NCBI RefSeq assembly: GCF_001428385.1
Contig: NZ_LMSK01000001.1
Span: forward strand, 373,355 to 437,354
Direction of reading: 5' to 3'
Origin: Rhodanobacter sp. Soil772
GTDB taxonomy: Bacteria; Pseudomonadota; Gammaproteobacteria; Xanthomonadales; Rhodanobacteraceae
Length of the DNA: 64,000 bases
Part shown: piece after piece, positions 28,046-37,898 of the stretch
Position numbering within the stretch: the stretch's first letter is position 1
Layout: every line of letters begins with the position of its first letter
Made by a program: the position numbers and the translations under genes
The notes under the pieces: generated by a model
The model's input: the letters and a program-made list of their open reading frames with translations, nothing else
The model's database searches: none
Told to the model about the DNA's origin: nothing

Positions 28046-28477
28046 ATGCGTATCAGCAACGACCGCCGCGGCGACGACTTCGAGATCAACGTGATCCCGT
28101 TGATCGACGTGCTGCTGACCCTGCTGATGTTCTTCGTGCTGACCAGCACGTTCATCCAGCACTCGCGCCTGCAGGTGACCCTGCCGCAGGCGAGCACGCA
28201 GGATCGCGACATGAACGCCCCGGCGCTGACCATCATGATCGACCACGACGGCCGTTTTTATGTCGGCAGCGACGAGGTGATGGGCGAGGGCATCGAGGCG
28301 CTGAAGCAGACCATCGCGCGCAATGCGGGCGACAACCGCGAGCGCCCGGTGACGATCCGCGCCGACGCGATGACACCAAACCAGAACGTGGTCACCGCGA
28401 TGGACGCGCTGGGCCAGCTCGGCTTCACCCGGCTGTCGATCGCCACCACGCCGAGCAAGCCGGGCGCAGATAAATGA
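28046..28477 (+). CDS. exbD: Biopolymer transporter ExbD/TolR
   Basis: 143 aa. One N-terminal membrane helix carries the essential Asp (FEINVIPLIDVLLTLLMFFVLTSTF). The periplasmic domain reads LTIMIDHDGRFYVGSDEV ... PVTIRADAMTPNQNVVTAMDALGQLGFTRLSIAT. It pairs with ExbB just upstream (9-bp gap). Its stop overlaps the msbA start, coupling a proton-driven module to lipid A genes, a conserved order in this group. Confidence 0.93.
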   Translation: MRISNDRRGDDFEINVIPLIDVLLTLLMFFVLTSTFIQHSRLQVTLPQASTQDRDMNAPALTIMIDHDGRFYVGSDEVMGEGIEALKQTIARNAGDNRERPVTIRADAMTPNQNVVTAMDALGQLGFTRLSIATTPSKPGADK

Positions 28478-30258
28478 GCGGCAAGAAAACCGCGGTATGG
28501 GACGCGCAAACCTGGCGCGTCTACAAGCGGTTGCTGGGGTATACGAAGCGCTACTGGCTGGTGGGCCTGATTGCGCTGATCGGCATGGTTCTGGACGGCG
28601 GCGCGCTCGCGGCCTTCACCCAGAAGCTGAAGCCGATGATCGACGACCTGTTCGCGAAGAAGGATGCCTACCTGATCTTCTGGATGCCGATCTGGATCAT
28701 GGGGATCTTCGCCGTACGCGGCGTCGGCACCTTCGTCAGCAGCTACGGCATTTCCTATATCGGCCGCAACGTCGTGCAGTCGATCCAGTCCGATGTCTTC
28801 GCCGCCTACCTGCGATTGCCGGCGGCATTCTTCGGCAACGAGCCGTCGGGCCAGCAGATTTCCCGTGTCACCTACACCAGCGAACAAGTGGCCTCGGCGT
28901 CCACCGACGCGGTGAAGATCGCGGTGACCGAAGGCGTCACCGTGATCGGCATGCTGTATGTCATGTTGAGCAACAGCGCCTATCTTTCGCTGGCGCTGCT
29001 GGTGATGGTGCCGGCGATCGGGTTGATCGCCACCATGGTGAGCCGGCGTTACCGGCTGATCAGCCGGCGCATCCAGAACATGATGGGCTCGATCACCGGC
29101 GCGGTGGACGAATCGGTCAATGCGCATCGCGAAGTGCGCATCTATGGCGGCCAGCAGCACGAGGCCTCGCGTTTCAGCGAGGTGACCCATCGCGCCCGTC
29201 GGCTCAACCTGAAGATCGCCGCCACCAACGCGAGCGCCAGCACGTCGATCCAGACCGTGGCTGCGCTTGCCCTGGCCGTGCTGGTGTTCCTGGCGACACG
29301 GCCGGACGTGATCGCCAACATTTCGCCGGGCGTGTTCGTCACCGTGCTGACCGCGATGGGCGCGCTGATGCCGTCGCTGAAGCGGCTTGCGAACGTGCAG
29401 GCGAACATCCAGCGCGGCGTATCCGCCGCGGAGGATCTGTTCGAGGTCATGGACATGCCGCCGGAGACCGACACGGGTCACCGGGAAATTTCGCGGACGC
29501 GCGGCGACATCCGTTTCGAGAACGTGCGCTTGACCTATCCGCGCGGCGATTTCGAGGCCTTGCGCGGCGTGGACCTGCACTGCGCCCCCGGCACGGTGAC
29601 CGCCCTGGTCGGCCGTTCCGGCAGCGGCAAGAGCAGCCTGGTCAGCCTACTGCCGCGCTTCTATGCGCCCAGCGCCGGGCGCATCGTGCTGGACGGCGAG
29701 AATTACGAAGACTACACGCTGGCTTCGCTGCGCCGGCAGATCGCCTGGGTCGGGCAAAGCGTGGTGCTGTTCGACGACACCGTGGCCAACAACATCGCCT
29801 ACGGCGAACTGGCCGGCGCCAGCGAAGCGGACATCATGGCCGCGGCCGAGGCGGCGAATGCGATGGAGTTCATCGCGCGCCTGCCGCAAGGCATCCACAC
29901 GCCGATCGGGCAGAGCGGCAACACGCTTTCCGGCGGCCAGCGCCAACGCATCGCGATCGCCCGCGCGATCTTGAAGAATGCGCCGATCCTGGTGCTGGAC
30001 GAGGCGACCAGCGCGCTCGACACCGAATCCGAGCAGCTGATCCAGCAGGCCTTGCAGCGCCTGATGCGCGACCGCACCACCCTGGTGATCGCGCATCGCC
30101 TGTCCACCGTCGAGGGTGCCGAGCAGATCGCGGTGATGGACCAGGGCCGCATCATCGAGCGTGGCACGCACGCGGAACTGATCGCGCTGGGCGGGCAGTA
30201 CGCCGCGCTGCACCGGATGCAGTTCCACGACCACGCCGTCGGTTCCGGCAGCGACTGA
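28474..30258 (+). CDS. msbA: Lipid A export ATP-binding/permease protein MsbA
   Basis: 594 aa half-transporter. Six membrane helices occupy about residues 20-315. The nucleotide-binding domain follows with Walker A GRSGSGKSS, signature LSGGQRQRIAIARAIL, Walker B ILVLDEATSALD and the H-loop VIAHRLSTV. It flips core-lipid A across the inner membrane. Its position before lpxK in an operon supports MsbA rather than another ABCB exporter. Confidence 0.94.
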   Translation: MSGKKTAVWDAQTWRVYKRLLGYTKRYWLVGLIALIGMVLDGGALAAFTQKLKPMIDDLFAKKDAYLIFWMPIWIMGIFAVRGVGTFVSSYGISYIGRNVVQSIQSDVFAAYLRLPAAFFGNEPSGQQISRVTYTSEQVASASTDAVKIAVTEGVTVIGMLYVMLSNSAYLSLALLVMVPAIGLIATMVSRRYRLISRRIQNMMGSITGAVDESVNAHREVRIYGGQQHEASRFSEVTHRARRLNLKIAATNASASTSIQTVAALALAVLVFLATRPDVIANISPGVFVTVLTAMGALMPSLKRLANVQANIQRGVSAAEDLFEVMDMPPETDTGHREISRTRGDIRFENVRLTYPRGDFEALRGVDLHCAPGTVTALVGRSGSGKSSLVSLLPRFYAPSAGRIVLDGENYEDYTLASLRRQIAWVGQSVVLFDDTVANNIAYGELAGASEADIMAAAEAANAMEFIARLPQGIHTPIGQSGNTLSGGQRQRIAIARAILKNAPILVLDEATSALDTESEQLIQQALQRLMRDRTTLVIAHRLSTVEGAEQIAVMDQGRIIERGTHAELIALGGQYAALHRMQFHDHAVGSGSD

Positions 30259-30267
30259 GGATCGACC

Positions 30268-31269
30268 ATGGCGCTGATCGACACGCTCGAATCAGCCTGG
30301 TACGGCAACGGCCGGGCACCGTGGTGGGCGTGGCCGCTGGCGGCGTTGTACGGCGGCGTGGTCCGGCTACGCGGCCTGCTTTATCGGATCGGCTGGCTGC
30401 GCAGCGTGCGCCTGCCGGCGCCGGTCGTGGTGATCGGCAACCTCAGCGTTGGCGGCACCGGCAAGACGCCGTTGACGATCGCCGCCGCCGCCGCCTTGCG
30501 TGCACGCGGCTATCGGCCCGGCGTGGTCAGCCGCGGTTACGGCGGCCGCCAGCGCGAGCCGACGTTGCTCGGCGACGCGCCGGATCCGATACAGGTCGGC
30601 GACGAGCCCTGCCTGATCCACGCCAGCGGCGTGCCGGTAGCGGTGGGGCGCGACCGTCCGGCGGCGGCGCAACTGCTGCTGGACGCCGGCTGCGACGTGC
30701 TAATCGCCGACGACGGCCTGCAGCATTACCGCCTGGCACGCGACGTGGAGATCTGCGTGATCGACGGCGTGCGCCGCTTCGGCAACCGCCGGCTGCTGCC
30801 GGCCGGGCCGTTGCGCGAACCGTTGAGCCGGCTGCAGCGCGTCGACCTGCGCGTCTGCAACGGCGGCGTGGCCGAGGCCGGCGAATACCCGATGCAACTG
30901 CGCGGTGGCGACGCGATCGCACTGGACGACGGCCGCACGCAGGCACTGACCAGCTTCAGCGGCCAGCGTGTCCATGCGGTGGCGGCGATCGGAAACCCGC
31001 AACGCTTTTTCGACAGCCTGCGTGCCGCCGGCATTGAGGTGATCGAGCACGCCTTCGCCGACCATCACGGTTTCGTTCCGGCGGACCTGGATTTCGCGGA
31101 TGGCCTGCCGCTGCTGATGACCGACAAGGACGCCGTCAAATGCCGGCGTTTCGCGCGGCCGCAATGGTGGCGGGTGCCGGTGCAGGCGGACCTGCCGCAA
31201 GCGTTTTACGAGGCGCTGGGCGAGCGCCTGGTAGGCCTGCGCCGGGAAGCGAGTTCGCCCGCCACGTAG
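30268..31269 (+). CDS. lpxK: Tetraacyldisaccharide 4'-kinase LpxK
   Basis: 333 aa. LpxK phosphorylates the 4' position of the lipid A precursor. The Walker [11 protein letters not shown] is at residues 61-70, preceded by VVVIGNLS. Family blocks [52 protein letters not shown] and [12 protein letters not shown] follow. It lies 9 bp behind msbA. Its last 64 bp overlap the convergent hutI gene. Confidence 0.95.
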   Translation: MALIDTLESAWYGNGRAPWWAWPLAALYGGVVRLRGLLYRIGWLRSVRLPAPVVVIGNLSVGGTGKTPLTIAAAAALRARGYRPGVVSRGYGGRQREPTLLGDAPDPIQVGDEPCLIHASGVPVAVGRDRPAAAQLLLDAGCDVLIADDGLQHYRLARDVEICVIDGVRRFGNRRLLPAGPLREPLSRLQRVDLRVCNGGVAEAGEYPMQLRGGDAIALDDGRTQALTSFSGQRVHAVAAIGNPQRFFDSLRAAGIEVIEHAFADHHGFVPADLDFADGLPLLMTDKDAVKCRRFARPQWWRVPVQADLPQAFYEALGERLVGLRREASSPAT

Positions 31270-32468
31270 ACCGTGCGAGCAAGGCCACCACCGATCCAGT
31301 AGCACAACTCGGCTGGCTGGCTTGCGTTCCACACCACCAGATCGGCGCGCTGGCCGATCGCCAGCGTGCCGCGATCGTCGAGGCCGAGTGCGCGTGCGGC
31401 ATTCACGGTAACCCCACGCAGCGCTTCCTCAGGTGTCAGCCGGAACAAGGTGCAGGCCATCCCGGCGGCCAGTCGCAGCGACAGCAGCGGCGAGGTGCCG
31501 GGGTTGCAGTCGGTGGCGATGGCGATCGGCATGCGGTGTGCGCGCAGCGCCGCGACCGGCGGCAGCTGCGTCTCGCGCAGCGCGTAGAACGCACCGGGCA
31601 GCAACACCGCGACAGTGCCGGCGGCGGCCATCGCCGCGACGCCGGATTCGCCGAGGTGTTCCAGGTGATCGGCGGAAAGGCCGCCGTACTCGGCGACCAG
31701 CGCGGCGCCGCCGAGATCGGACAGCTGTTCGGCGTGCAGCTTCACCGGCAGGCCGAGCTGCTTGGCGCGCTCGAATACGCGGCGGGTTTCCTCGCGGCTG
31801 AAGCCAATGCCTTCGCAGAACGCATCGACCGCATCGACGAGTTTTTCGGCGGCGAGCGCGGGCAGCATGTCGTCGCAGACCAGCGCCACGTAGTCGTCGC
31901 GCCGATCCTTGTATTCCGGCGGCAGCGCATGCAGGCCGAGGAAGCTGGTGCGCACGCTGATGCCCAGCTCGCGGCCGAGCCGTCGCGCCACCCGCAGCAT
32001 GCGGCGTTCGCTGTCCAGATCCAGTCCGTAGCCGGACTTGATCTCCAGCGTGGTCACGCCGTCGGCCAGCAGCGCCCGGGCACGCGGCAGCGATTGCGCG
32101 AACAACTGCTCCTCGCTGGCGGCGCGGGTGGCGTTGACGCTGGAGGCGATCCCGCCGCCGGCGCGGGCGATCTCCTCGTAGCTGGCGCCATTGAGGCGCA
32201 GCTCGAATTCGTGGGCGCGGTCGCCGCCGAACACCAGATGGGTGTGGCAGTCGATCAGCCCCGGCGTGACCAGCGCGCCGTCCAGCGATTCCACCGTGGC
32301 GGCGAGCGTGGCCGGAGCATCCGGCAGCTCATCCTGTCGGCCGACCCAGGCGATGCGGCCGTGATGCAGCGCGATCGCGCCGTGCCCGATCAGGCCGTAG
32401 GGCTCCTCGCCGGCAAACGTGGCCAGGGTGGCGTTCAGCAGCAGGCGGTCCCAGCGTGGTTCGGTCAT
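31206..32468 (-). CDS. hutI: Imidazolonepropionase HutI
   Basis: 420 aa. HutI hydrolyses imidazolonepropionate to formimidoyl-glutamate, the third step of histidine degradation. The amidohydrolase signs are [37 protein letters not shown] (HxH metal site), [25 protein letters not shown] and [16 protein letters not shown] (metal Asp). The C-terminus is slightly longer than usual ([14 protein letters not shown]) because the stop lies inside the convergent lpxK gene (64-bp overlap). hutF is 1.8 kb away, divergent; hutU lies at 46460. Confidence 0.94.
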   Translation of the reverse strand: MTEPRWDRLLLNATLATFAGEEPYGLIGHGAIALHHGRIAWVGRQDELPDAPATLAATVESLDGALVTPGLIDCHTHLVFGGDRAHEFELRLNGASYEEIARAGGGIASSVNATRAASEEQLFAQSLPRARALLADGVTTLEIKSGYGLDLDSERRMLRVARRLGRELGISVRTSFLGLHALPPEYKDRRDDYVALVCDDMLPALAAEKLVDAVDAFCEGIGFSREETRRVFERAKQLGLPVKLHAEQLSDLGGAALVAEYGGLSADHLEHLGESGVAAMAAAGTVAVLLPGAFYALRETQLPPVAALRAHRMPIAIATDCNPGTSPLLSLRLAAGMACTLFRLTPEEALRGVTVNAARALGLDDRGTLAIGQRADLVVWNASQPAELCYWIGGGLARTVYVAGELASRRRPTRRSPSAS

Positions 32469-32572
32469 CGGTGCGGCAACTCCGTCATGCTGGGCAGGGT
32501 TTCATCCGCGGACGTGGCGGGCGCGGAATGGCGCGATTATCGCAGACCCCGCGATCCCGCATGGGGAACCCG

Positions 32573-34132
32573 TCAGCGCGGCCGCCAGCGCGTCTCGTAC
32601 AGGTCGAAGCGACGGTCCTTGAGATTCTGCACCGCGCCGGCGTTGCGCGCGCGGGCCAGGCTTTCCAGGCGCAGGTCGGCGAACAGCACGGTCTCGATGT
32701 TCGGGGTCGAGTCGGCCGCGACGCCGTCGCGGGCGAAGCCGAAGTCGCTCGGGGTGAGGATGCAGCTCTGGCCGTACTGGATGTCGAAGTTGTTGACGCC
32801 CGGCAGGTTGCCCACGTTGCCCGAGAGCACCACGTAGCACTGGTTCTCGATCGCCCGCGCCTGCGCGCAGTAGCGCACGCGCAGGTAGCCCTCGCGCACG
32901 TCGGTGCAGAACGGCACGAACAGGATCAGCGCGCCCTGATCGACCAGATGCCGCGCCACTTCGGGAAATTCCGCGTCGTAGCAGATCATCACCCCGATCG
33001 GGCCGCAGTCGGTGAGCACGGTGGCTGCGCTGTCGCCGCCGCTGATGTTCCACACATTGCGCTCGCTCGGCGTCGGGTGCAGCTTCTCGCGCTCGTGGAT
33101 CGAGCCGTCGCGCAGGCACACGTAGCAGACGTTGTGGATGTCGCCATTGGCCTGCTCGGTGGGGTGCGTGCCGGCGATGATGTTGATGTTGTAATGGACG
33201 GCCAGACGGCTGAACAGTTCCTTCACCTGCGGCGTGTAGTGGCTGAGCTTGCGGATCGACTCCACCGGCGACAGCTCGGTGTTCTCGATCGACAGCAGTT
33301 GCAGCGTGATCAGCTCGGGGAAGGTGACGAAATCGGCGCTGTAGTCGGCGGCGATGTCGGTGAAGTATTCGACCTGGGTGGCGAATTCCTCGAACGAGGT
33401 GATCCGGCGCTGCTGGTATTGCACCGAAGCCACGCGCACCGAATCGGGCAGCAGTCGCGCCGAGGTGATCGGCGGGATGTCCGGCTGGTCGAGCAATTGC
33501 GGGTTGCGCCAGACCAGATGTACTGCATAGCCAAGCGACTCGTGATCGGACGGCACGTAGGCGCGCAGGACGCTGATCACCTCGAAATCGTTCGACAGCT
33601 GGAAGCTCAGCGTGAGGTCGCGCCGCTTGCCTTCCACCACGGCCTGCACGTAGGCCTCGGGGCTGCCGTAGCGCGCGAGGTTCTTCGCCAAGCCGGGCAT
33701 GCGTCCGCCGAACACGATGCCGCGCAGCTTCAGGTCCATGCACAGCCGCTTGCGCGCCTGGTACAGGCGCTGGCCGATGCGCATGCCGCGGTAGTCCGGA
33801 TGCACCACCACTTCCATGCCATACAGCCAGTTGCCGTCCGGCTTGTGCCGCGAGCCCATGCCGCCGCCGGTGATCTGCATCCAGGTATGCGGCGCCAGCG
33901 CGGTGGCCTCGTCGATGCGGAACGTGGCGCAATAGCCCACGATCACGCCTTCAAACTCGACCACGAACTGGCCTTCCGGGAAGTGCGTCTGCTGCGAACG
34001 CAGCATCTCCGTCGAGTGGCCCCATTCCTCCGAGTAGATCCGGGCGGTGAGGGTAGCAAGCTGGGGCACATCGCTCAGGACTGCCTGTCGCAGCAGCAGC
34101 TTCGGGGCGTTTTCGAGGGTTTTCTTGGCCAT
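32573..34132 (-). CDS. GNAT acetyltransferase fused to a carbon-nitrogen hydrolase (nitrilase superfamily)
   Basis: 519 aa with two domains. Residues about 10-210 form a GNAT domain (LLLRQAVLSDVPQLATLTARIY ... YGMEVVVHPDYRGMRIGQRLYQAR, acetyl-CoA loop RGMRIGQRL). Residues about 225-510 form a nitrilase-type hydrolase with a Glu (DFVTFPELIT), Lys (REKLHPTPSER) and Cys (GVMICYDAEFPEV) triad. Substrates are unknown for most members. It lies between hutI and hutF, so an amide or acylated intermediate of amino-acid breakdown is conceivable but not shown. The start at 34132 (MAKKTLENAPKLLLR) is chosen over 34159. Confidence 0.88.
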   Translation of the reverse strand: MAKKTLENAPKLLLRQAVLSDVPQLATLTARIYSEEWGHSTEMLRSQQTHFPEGQFVVEFEGVIVGYCATFRIDEATALAPHTWMQITGGGMGSRHKPDGNWLYGMEVVVHPDYRGMRIGQRLYQARKRLCMDLKLRGIVFGGRMPGLAKNLARYGSPEAYVQAVVEGKRRDLTLSFQLSNDFEVISVLRAYVPSDHESLGYAVHLVWRNPQLLDQPDIPPITSARLLPDSVRVASVQYQQRRITSFEEFATQVEYFTDIAADYSADFVTFPELITLQLLSIENTELSPVESIRKLSHYTPQVKELFSRLAVHYNINIIAGTHPTEQANGDIHNVCYVCLRDGSIHEREKLHPTPSERNVWNISGGDSAATVLTDCGPIGVMICYDAEFPEVARHLVDQGALILFVPFCTDVREGYLRVRYCAQARAIENQCYVVLSGNVGNLPGVNNFDIQYGQSCILTPSDFGFARDGVAADSTPNIETVLFADLRLESLARARNAGAVQNLKDRRFDLYETRWRPR

Positions 34133-34224
34133 TTCGCCATTATGCATAGCGCGAAACACGCCAGGGTGAAGGTGCTTTCATCCACCCGTTACACTGCGTG
34201 GCATCGTCCACGGGAGTCGCCTGC

Positions 34225-35595
34225 ATGAGCATCCACGCCGCCGTTCGGCAATTTCGGGCAGGCCAGCTATGGCGCGCCGATGGTTGGCATGCCGACGCAG
34301 CGTTTGCCGTGGGCGCCGACGGCCGCTTGCGCGAGCCGGTCGATCGCGACGGCGAGATGATTGGCAGCTGGGTGCTGCCCGGCATGCCGAACCTGCATTC
34401 GCATGCATTCCAGCGCGCGATGGCCGGGTTGGCCGAGCGCAAGGGTAGGGCCGACGACAGTTTCTGGAGCTGGCGCGAGACGATGTATGCGTTCGCCGCC
34501 ACGATCGGCCCGGACGAGCTGCAGGCGATCGCCGCCCAGCTCTACGTCGAAATGCTCAAGGCCGGCTACACCCATGTCTGCGAATTCCACTATCTGCACC
34601 ATCAGCCGGACGGTACGCCGTATGCGCCGCCGGAAGCGATGTCGCTGGCGCTCGTCGAGGCGGCGCGCGAGGCCGGCATCGGCCTGACCCTGCTGCCGGT
34701 GCTGTACATCAGCGGCGGTTTCGACGGCCGTGCGCTCAGCGCGCGCCAGCGTCGCTTCGGCCATGCCGTCGACGCCTACCTGCGCTTGCTGGAAACGCTG
34801 CGTCGGCAGGAGAGCGACGAGGTCTGCGTCGGCATCGCCCTGCATTCTCTGCGTGCGGTGCCGGAGCCGGCACTGCGCGAGGTGCTGGGCAGCCAACTTG
34901 CGGGCACCGGCCCGATCCACATCCACATCGCCGAACAGATCGGCGAAGTGCAGGACTGCCTGGCCACCCGCGGCGCGCGGCCGGTGGAATGGCTGTTCGA
35001 TCACGCCGCCGTCGACGCGCGCTGGTGCCTGGTGCATGCGACCCATCTGACCGAGGCGGAAACCCTGCAGCTTGCGTGCAGCGGTGCCGTAGCCGGGCTG
35101 TGTCCCACCACCGAGGCGAATCTCGGTGATGGCCTATTTTCGCTGGCCGCGTACCAGGACGCCGGCGGCACGCTCGGCATCGGCTCGGACTCGCACATCT
35201 CGATCTCGCCGGTGGAAGAACTGCGCTGGCTGGAATATGGCCAGCGCCTTTCGACCCGTCACCGCAACATCGCCGCACGGCATGAGGGCGACAGCGTGGG
35301 CGAGACGCTGTGGCGCGCCGCGTTGCGCGGCGGTGCCCAGGCATCGGGGCAGCCGGTCGGCGAGCTGCGCGATGGCGCACGGGCCGACCTGATCGTGCTG
35401 GACGAGTCCTCCCCGCTGCTCGCCGCGCGCGATGCGCGCTCGGTGCTGGACAGCTTCCTGTTCGCCGGCAACACGCCGCTGGTGCGTGACGTGATGGTCG
35501 GCGGTCGCTGGCAGGTGCGCGGCTTCCGTCATCGCGACGAAGAGCGCATCGCGGCGCGCTATCGCGACGTGGTGGCGCGGTTGGCCGGTAGCTGA
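34225..35595 (+). CDS. hutF: Formimidoylglutamate deiminase HutF
   Basis: 456 aa. HutF removes ammonia from N-formimidoyl-L-glutamate to give N-formyl-L-glutamate, the five-step histidine route that ends with HutG. Amidohydrolase features are LPGMPNLHSHAFQRAMAGL (HxH), the IHIHIAEQIGEVQDC block, LVHATHL and GIGSDSHISISPVEELRWLEY (metal Asp). MYAFAATIGPDELQAIAAQLYVEML is typical of HutF. The ATG at 34225 gives the best N-terminus. It is divergent from the GNAT-nitrilase gene; hutG is not in the window. Confidence 0.93.
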   Translation: MSIHAAVRQFRAGQLWRADGWHADAAFAVGADGRLREPVDRDGEMIGSWVLPGMPNLHSHAFQRAMAGLAERKGRADDSFWSWRETMYAFAATIGPDELQAIAAQLYVEMLKAGYTHVCEFHYLHHQPDGTPYAPPEAMSLALVEAAREAGIGLTLLPVLYISGGFDGRALSARQRRFGHAVDAYLRLLETLRRQESDEVCVGIALHSLRAVPEPALREVLGSQLAGTGPIHIHIAEQIGEVQDCLATRGARPVEWLFDHAAVDARWCLVHATHLTEAETLQLACSGAVAGLCPTTEANLGDGLFSLAAYQDAGGTLGIGSDSHISISPVEELRWLEYGQRLSTRHRNIAARHEGDSVGETLWRAALRGGAQASGQPVGELRDGARADLIVLDESSPLLAARDARSVLDSFLFAGNTPLVRDVMVGGRWQVRGFRHRDEERIAARYRDVVARLAGS

Positions 35596-35707
35596 TCGGC
35601 CCCGGAATCGGGCCTATGTCCGCACACGTGCGATTGGGCTAGATTGCGCTGGCAGTGCATGCCGCCGTTTCCGGCGATATTCCTCGACCCCTGCCAGGAG
35701 AGTTCCC

Positions 35708-36112
35708 ATGCAAGGTTCCACCGATCTGGGCAAGCTGGTGCTTCGCGTCGTGCTGGGTGTGTTGATCCTGTTCCATGGCGTGTCCAAGCTGATCCACGGG
35801 CCGGGCTATATCGTCAGCGTGGTGACGGCGGCGGGCCTGCCGTCGTTCCTGGCCTACGGGGTGTATGTGGGCGAAGTGGTGGCACCGCTCCTGCTGCTGC
35901 TCGGTTACTGGACGCGGGTGGGTGCGCTGATCATCGTGATCAACATGCTGGTGGCGATCGGGCTGGTGCATCTGGGCCAGTTCGCCACGCTCAACGACAC
36001 CGGCGGCTGGGCGCTGGAACTGCAGGGCATGTTCCTCGGCACCGCGCTGGTAATCATGCTGCTCGGCGCCGGCCGCTACAGCCTGGGCGGCAGTCACGGC
36101 CGCTGGAACTGA
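35708..36112 (+). CDS. DoxX family membrane protein
   Basis: 134 aa, four predicted membrane helices. The start LGKLVLRVVLGVLILFHGVSKLIHGPGYI, the middle VYVGEVVAPLLLLLGYWTRVGALIIVINMLVAIGL and the last helix match the DoxX/DoxD-like family. Members of this small quinone-like membrane family have been linked to thiosulfate oxidation or redox stress, but the role here is unknown. AGGAGAG directly precedes the ATG at 35708. A strong hairpin lies 33 bp beyond the stop. Confidence 0.88.
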   Translation: MQGSTDLGKLVLRVVLGVLILFHGVSKLIHGPGYIVSVVTAAGLPSFLAYGVYVGEVVAPLLLLLGYWTRVGALIIVINMLVAIGLVHLGQFATLNDTGGWALELQGMFLGTALVIMLLGAGRYSLGGSHGRWN

Positions 36113-36144
36113 GCGGACTCCCCGTCAGATTCGCTTGAACGCCC

Positions 36145-36174
36145 GCAGCGCCAGCCAATGATGGCTGGCGCTGC
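36145..36174 (+). terminator. Strong 13-bp hairpin after the DoxX gene
   Basis: GCAGCGCCAGCCA (36145-36157), loop ATGA, TGGCTGGCGCTGC (36162-36174). The stem is perfect and GC-rich but lacks a following T-run. Position between the DoxX and EmrE-like genes suggests transcript end or processing. Confidence 0.5.
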
Positions 36175-36250
36175 AGGATCGTCGAACCGTTGCCCGCTTC
36201 GCAAGCGCGCCGCGATTTGCCACACTCGGCTCTTTCGCTGATGGGTCGCG

Positions 36251-37252
36251 ATGCGCTCGAACGCTCTGGCCGCGGTAGGACTGGCGCTGATCTCGGCGCT
36301 GTTCTTCACGCTCACCTACGTGCTCAACCGCAGCCTCGTCGTGGGCGGCGGGCATTGGGCGTGGGCGGTGATCCTGCGTTACCTGCTGACCTTGCCGATG
36401 CTCGCCGTGGTGCTGCCGTTGCAGGGCGGATTTGGCGAGTTGCCGCGTGAACTGCGCCGGCATGCCCGGCCGTGGCTGCTGTGGAGCAGCGTGGGTTTCG
36501 TGCTGTTCGGTGTGCCGCTGACCTGGGCGGCCAGCAGCGGGCCGTCGTGGCTGATCGCGGGCAGTTTCCAGACCACCGTGCTGGCCGGGCCGCTGCTGGC
36601 GCCGCTGATCTATCGCGACGAACGGCGCCGATTGGCGTGGCGCACGCTGGCGCTCGGCGCGCTGATCGTGGCTGGCGTGTTCGCGCTGCAATGGGGTCAT
36701 GCGCAGGGCAAGTTGCATGCCGGCGACTGGCTGGCGATCGGCGCGGTGGTGCTGTCCGCGTTTGCCTATCCGCTGGGCAACCGCAAGCTGCTGCTGCACC
36801 TGGAGCGCGCTCAAGCGAAGCCGGGCGGCAGCCAGCTCAACGCGGTGCAGCGGGTGTTCGGCATGACGCTGTGCAGCTGGCCGCTGTGGCTGCTGTTCGC
36901 TGTGGTCGCGTGGTTCACGATCGGTCCGCCGACGTGGCGCGAGGCACTGCTGGCCGGTGGCGTGGCGCTGTCCTCGGGCACCATCGCCACCATCCTGTTC
37001 TTCCGCGCCACCGACATGGTGCGCAGCGAGCCGACCGCACTGGCCGCGGTGGAGGCGATGCAGGCGGCGGAGCTGCTGTTCGCCACGCTGCTCGGCGTGC
37101 TGTTTCTCGGCGAGGCGTGGCCGCATGGCTACGCCCTGTTCGGCGCGCTGGCGATCGTCGTCGGCATCGCATTGTTCGGCTGGGTCAGCGGGCGCGGTGC
37201 GGCCGGGCATGACGAGGAAGTGCGCGCGCTGCGCGGCGACCGCAGCGCCTGA
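36251..37252 (+). CDS. Multidrug resistance efflux transporter family protein (EmrE-like, DMT superfamily)
   Basis: 333 aa with about ten membrane helices in two EamA-like halves. NALAAVGLALISALFFTLTYVLNRSLVVGGGHWAWAVILRYLLTLPM and ILFFRATDMVRSEPTALAAVEAMQAAELLFATLLGVLFLGE fit PF13536. A substrate cannot be assigned from sequence. It stands alone on the plus strand; the ATG at 36251 has only a weak ribosome site. Confidence 0.75.
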   Translation: MRSNALAAVGLALISALFFTLTYVLNRSLVVGGGHWAWAVILRYLLTLPMLAVVLPLQGGFGELPRELRRHARPWLLWSSVGFVLFGVPLTWAASSGPSWLIAGSFQTTVLAGPLLAPLIYRDERRRLAWRTLALGALIVAGVFALQWGHAQGKLHAGDWLAIGAVVLSAFAYPLGNRKLLLHLERAQAKPGGSQLNAVQRVFGMTLCSWPLWLLFAVVAWFTIGPPTWREALLAGGVALSSGTIATILFFRATDMVRSEPTALAAVEAMQAAELLFATLLGVLFLGEAWPHGYALFGALAIVVGIALFGWVSGRGAAGHDEEVRALRGDRSA

Positions 37253-37332
37253 AGACGCATGACTGTTGGCACATGCAGGCACGCTTGCAGCGGCGTATCT
37301 CGAAGCGTTCCGAATGGCCCGCGGAGAGGCCC

Positions 37333-37818
37333 ATGCCGACAACTGTCCGTACCACGCCATGGGTTGCCGTCTTTTACGGCGGCTTTATCGCCGGCTCGCT
37401 CGACGTTCTTGCCGCCGCACTGATCAACTGGCTCGATCCGCTGATCATCCTGCGTGCGATCGCCAGCGGCCTGCTCGGTCGGGCCGCGTTCCAGGGCGGC
37501 TTGCCGGTCGCGGCGCTGGGGTTGGGGCTGCAGTGGGCGATGTCGCTGCTGATCGCGGCGATCTTCGTGTTCGCCGCCGGGCGGATGTCGTGGCTGAGCC
37601 AGCGCTGGGTCACGGCCGGCCTGCTTTATGGCGTGGTGGTGTTCGTGGTGATGGAGTACGTGGTGGTGCCGCTGTCCGCGGCGGCGAAACCGCATTTCAC
37701 CGCGCTCTCCCTCGTCGAGAACGTGCTGGCGATGTTGCTGTTCGGCCTGATCGTGTCGTTCTTCGCCCGCGGTACCGGGCCTCGTTCGCCCCCGGATCAA
37801 GTCCGGGGCAGGCTCTGA
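37333..37818 (+). CDS. Small integral membrane protein of unknown function
   Basis: 161 aa with four predicted helices (WVAVFYGGFIAGSLDVLAAALINW, GLPVAALGLGLQWAMSLLIAAIFVFAAG, GLLYGVVVFVVMEYVVVPL, LVENVLAMLLFGLIVSFFARG). I do not recognise a characterised family. Start MPTTVRTTPW at 37333 follows GGAGAGGC. The last codons (PRSPPDQVRGRL) are made by a dispersed palindrome, CCCCGGA-TCAAG-TCCGGGG (37790-37808), so the C-terminus may have been altered by repeat insertion. Confidence 0.7.
   Translation: MPTTVRTTPWVAVFYGGFIAGSLDVLAAALINWLDPLIILRAIASGLLGRAAFQGGLPVAALGLGLQWAMSLLIAAIFVFAAGRMSWLSQRWVTAGLLYGVVVFVVMEYVVVPLSAAAKPHFTALSLVENVLAMLLFGLIVSFFARGTGPRSPPDQVRGRL
37790..37808. repeat. Short palindromic repeat at a gene 3' end
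   Basis: CCCCGGATCAAGTCCGGGG is a perfect 7-bp-arm palindrome of a type widely dispersed in proteobacterial genomes. It encodes the last residues of the small membrane protein and could serve as a hairpin at the transcript end. Confidence 0.6.
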
Positions 37819-37898
37819 GCGGGCAGATCGCGGTTTCGACGCGAGCTACACTCGGCGTGGACGGGTGAGCTTCGCCCCTTGAGTTGAAACGCGAGCCG

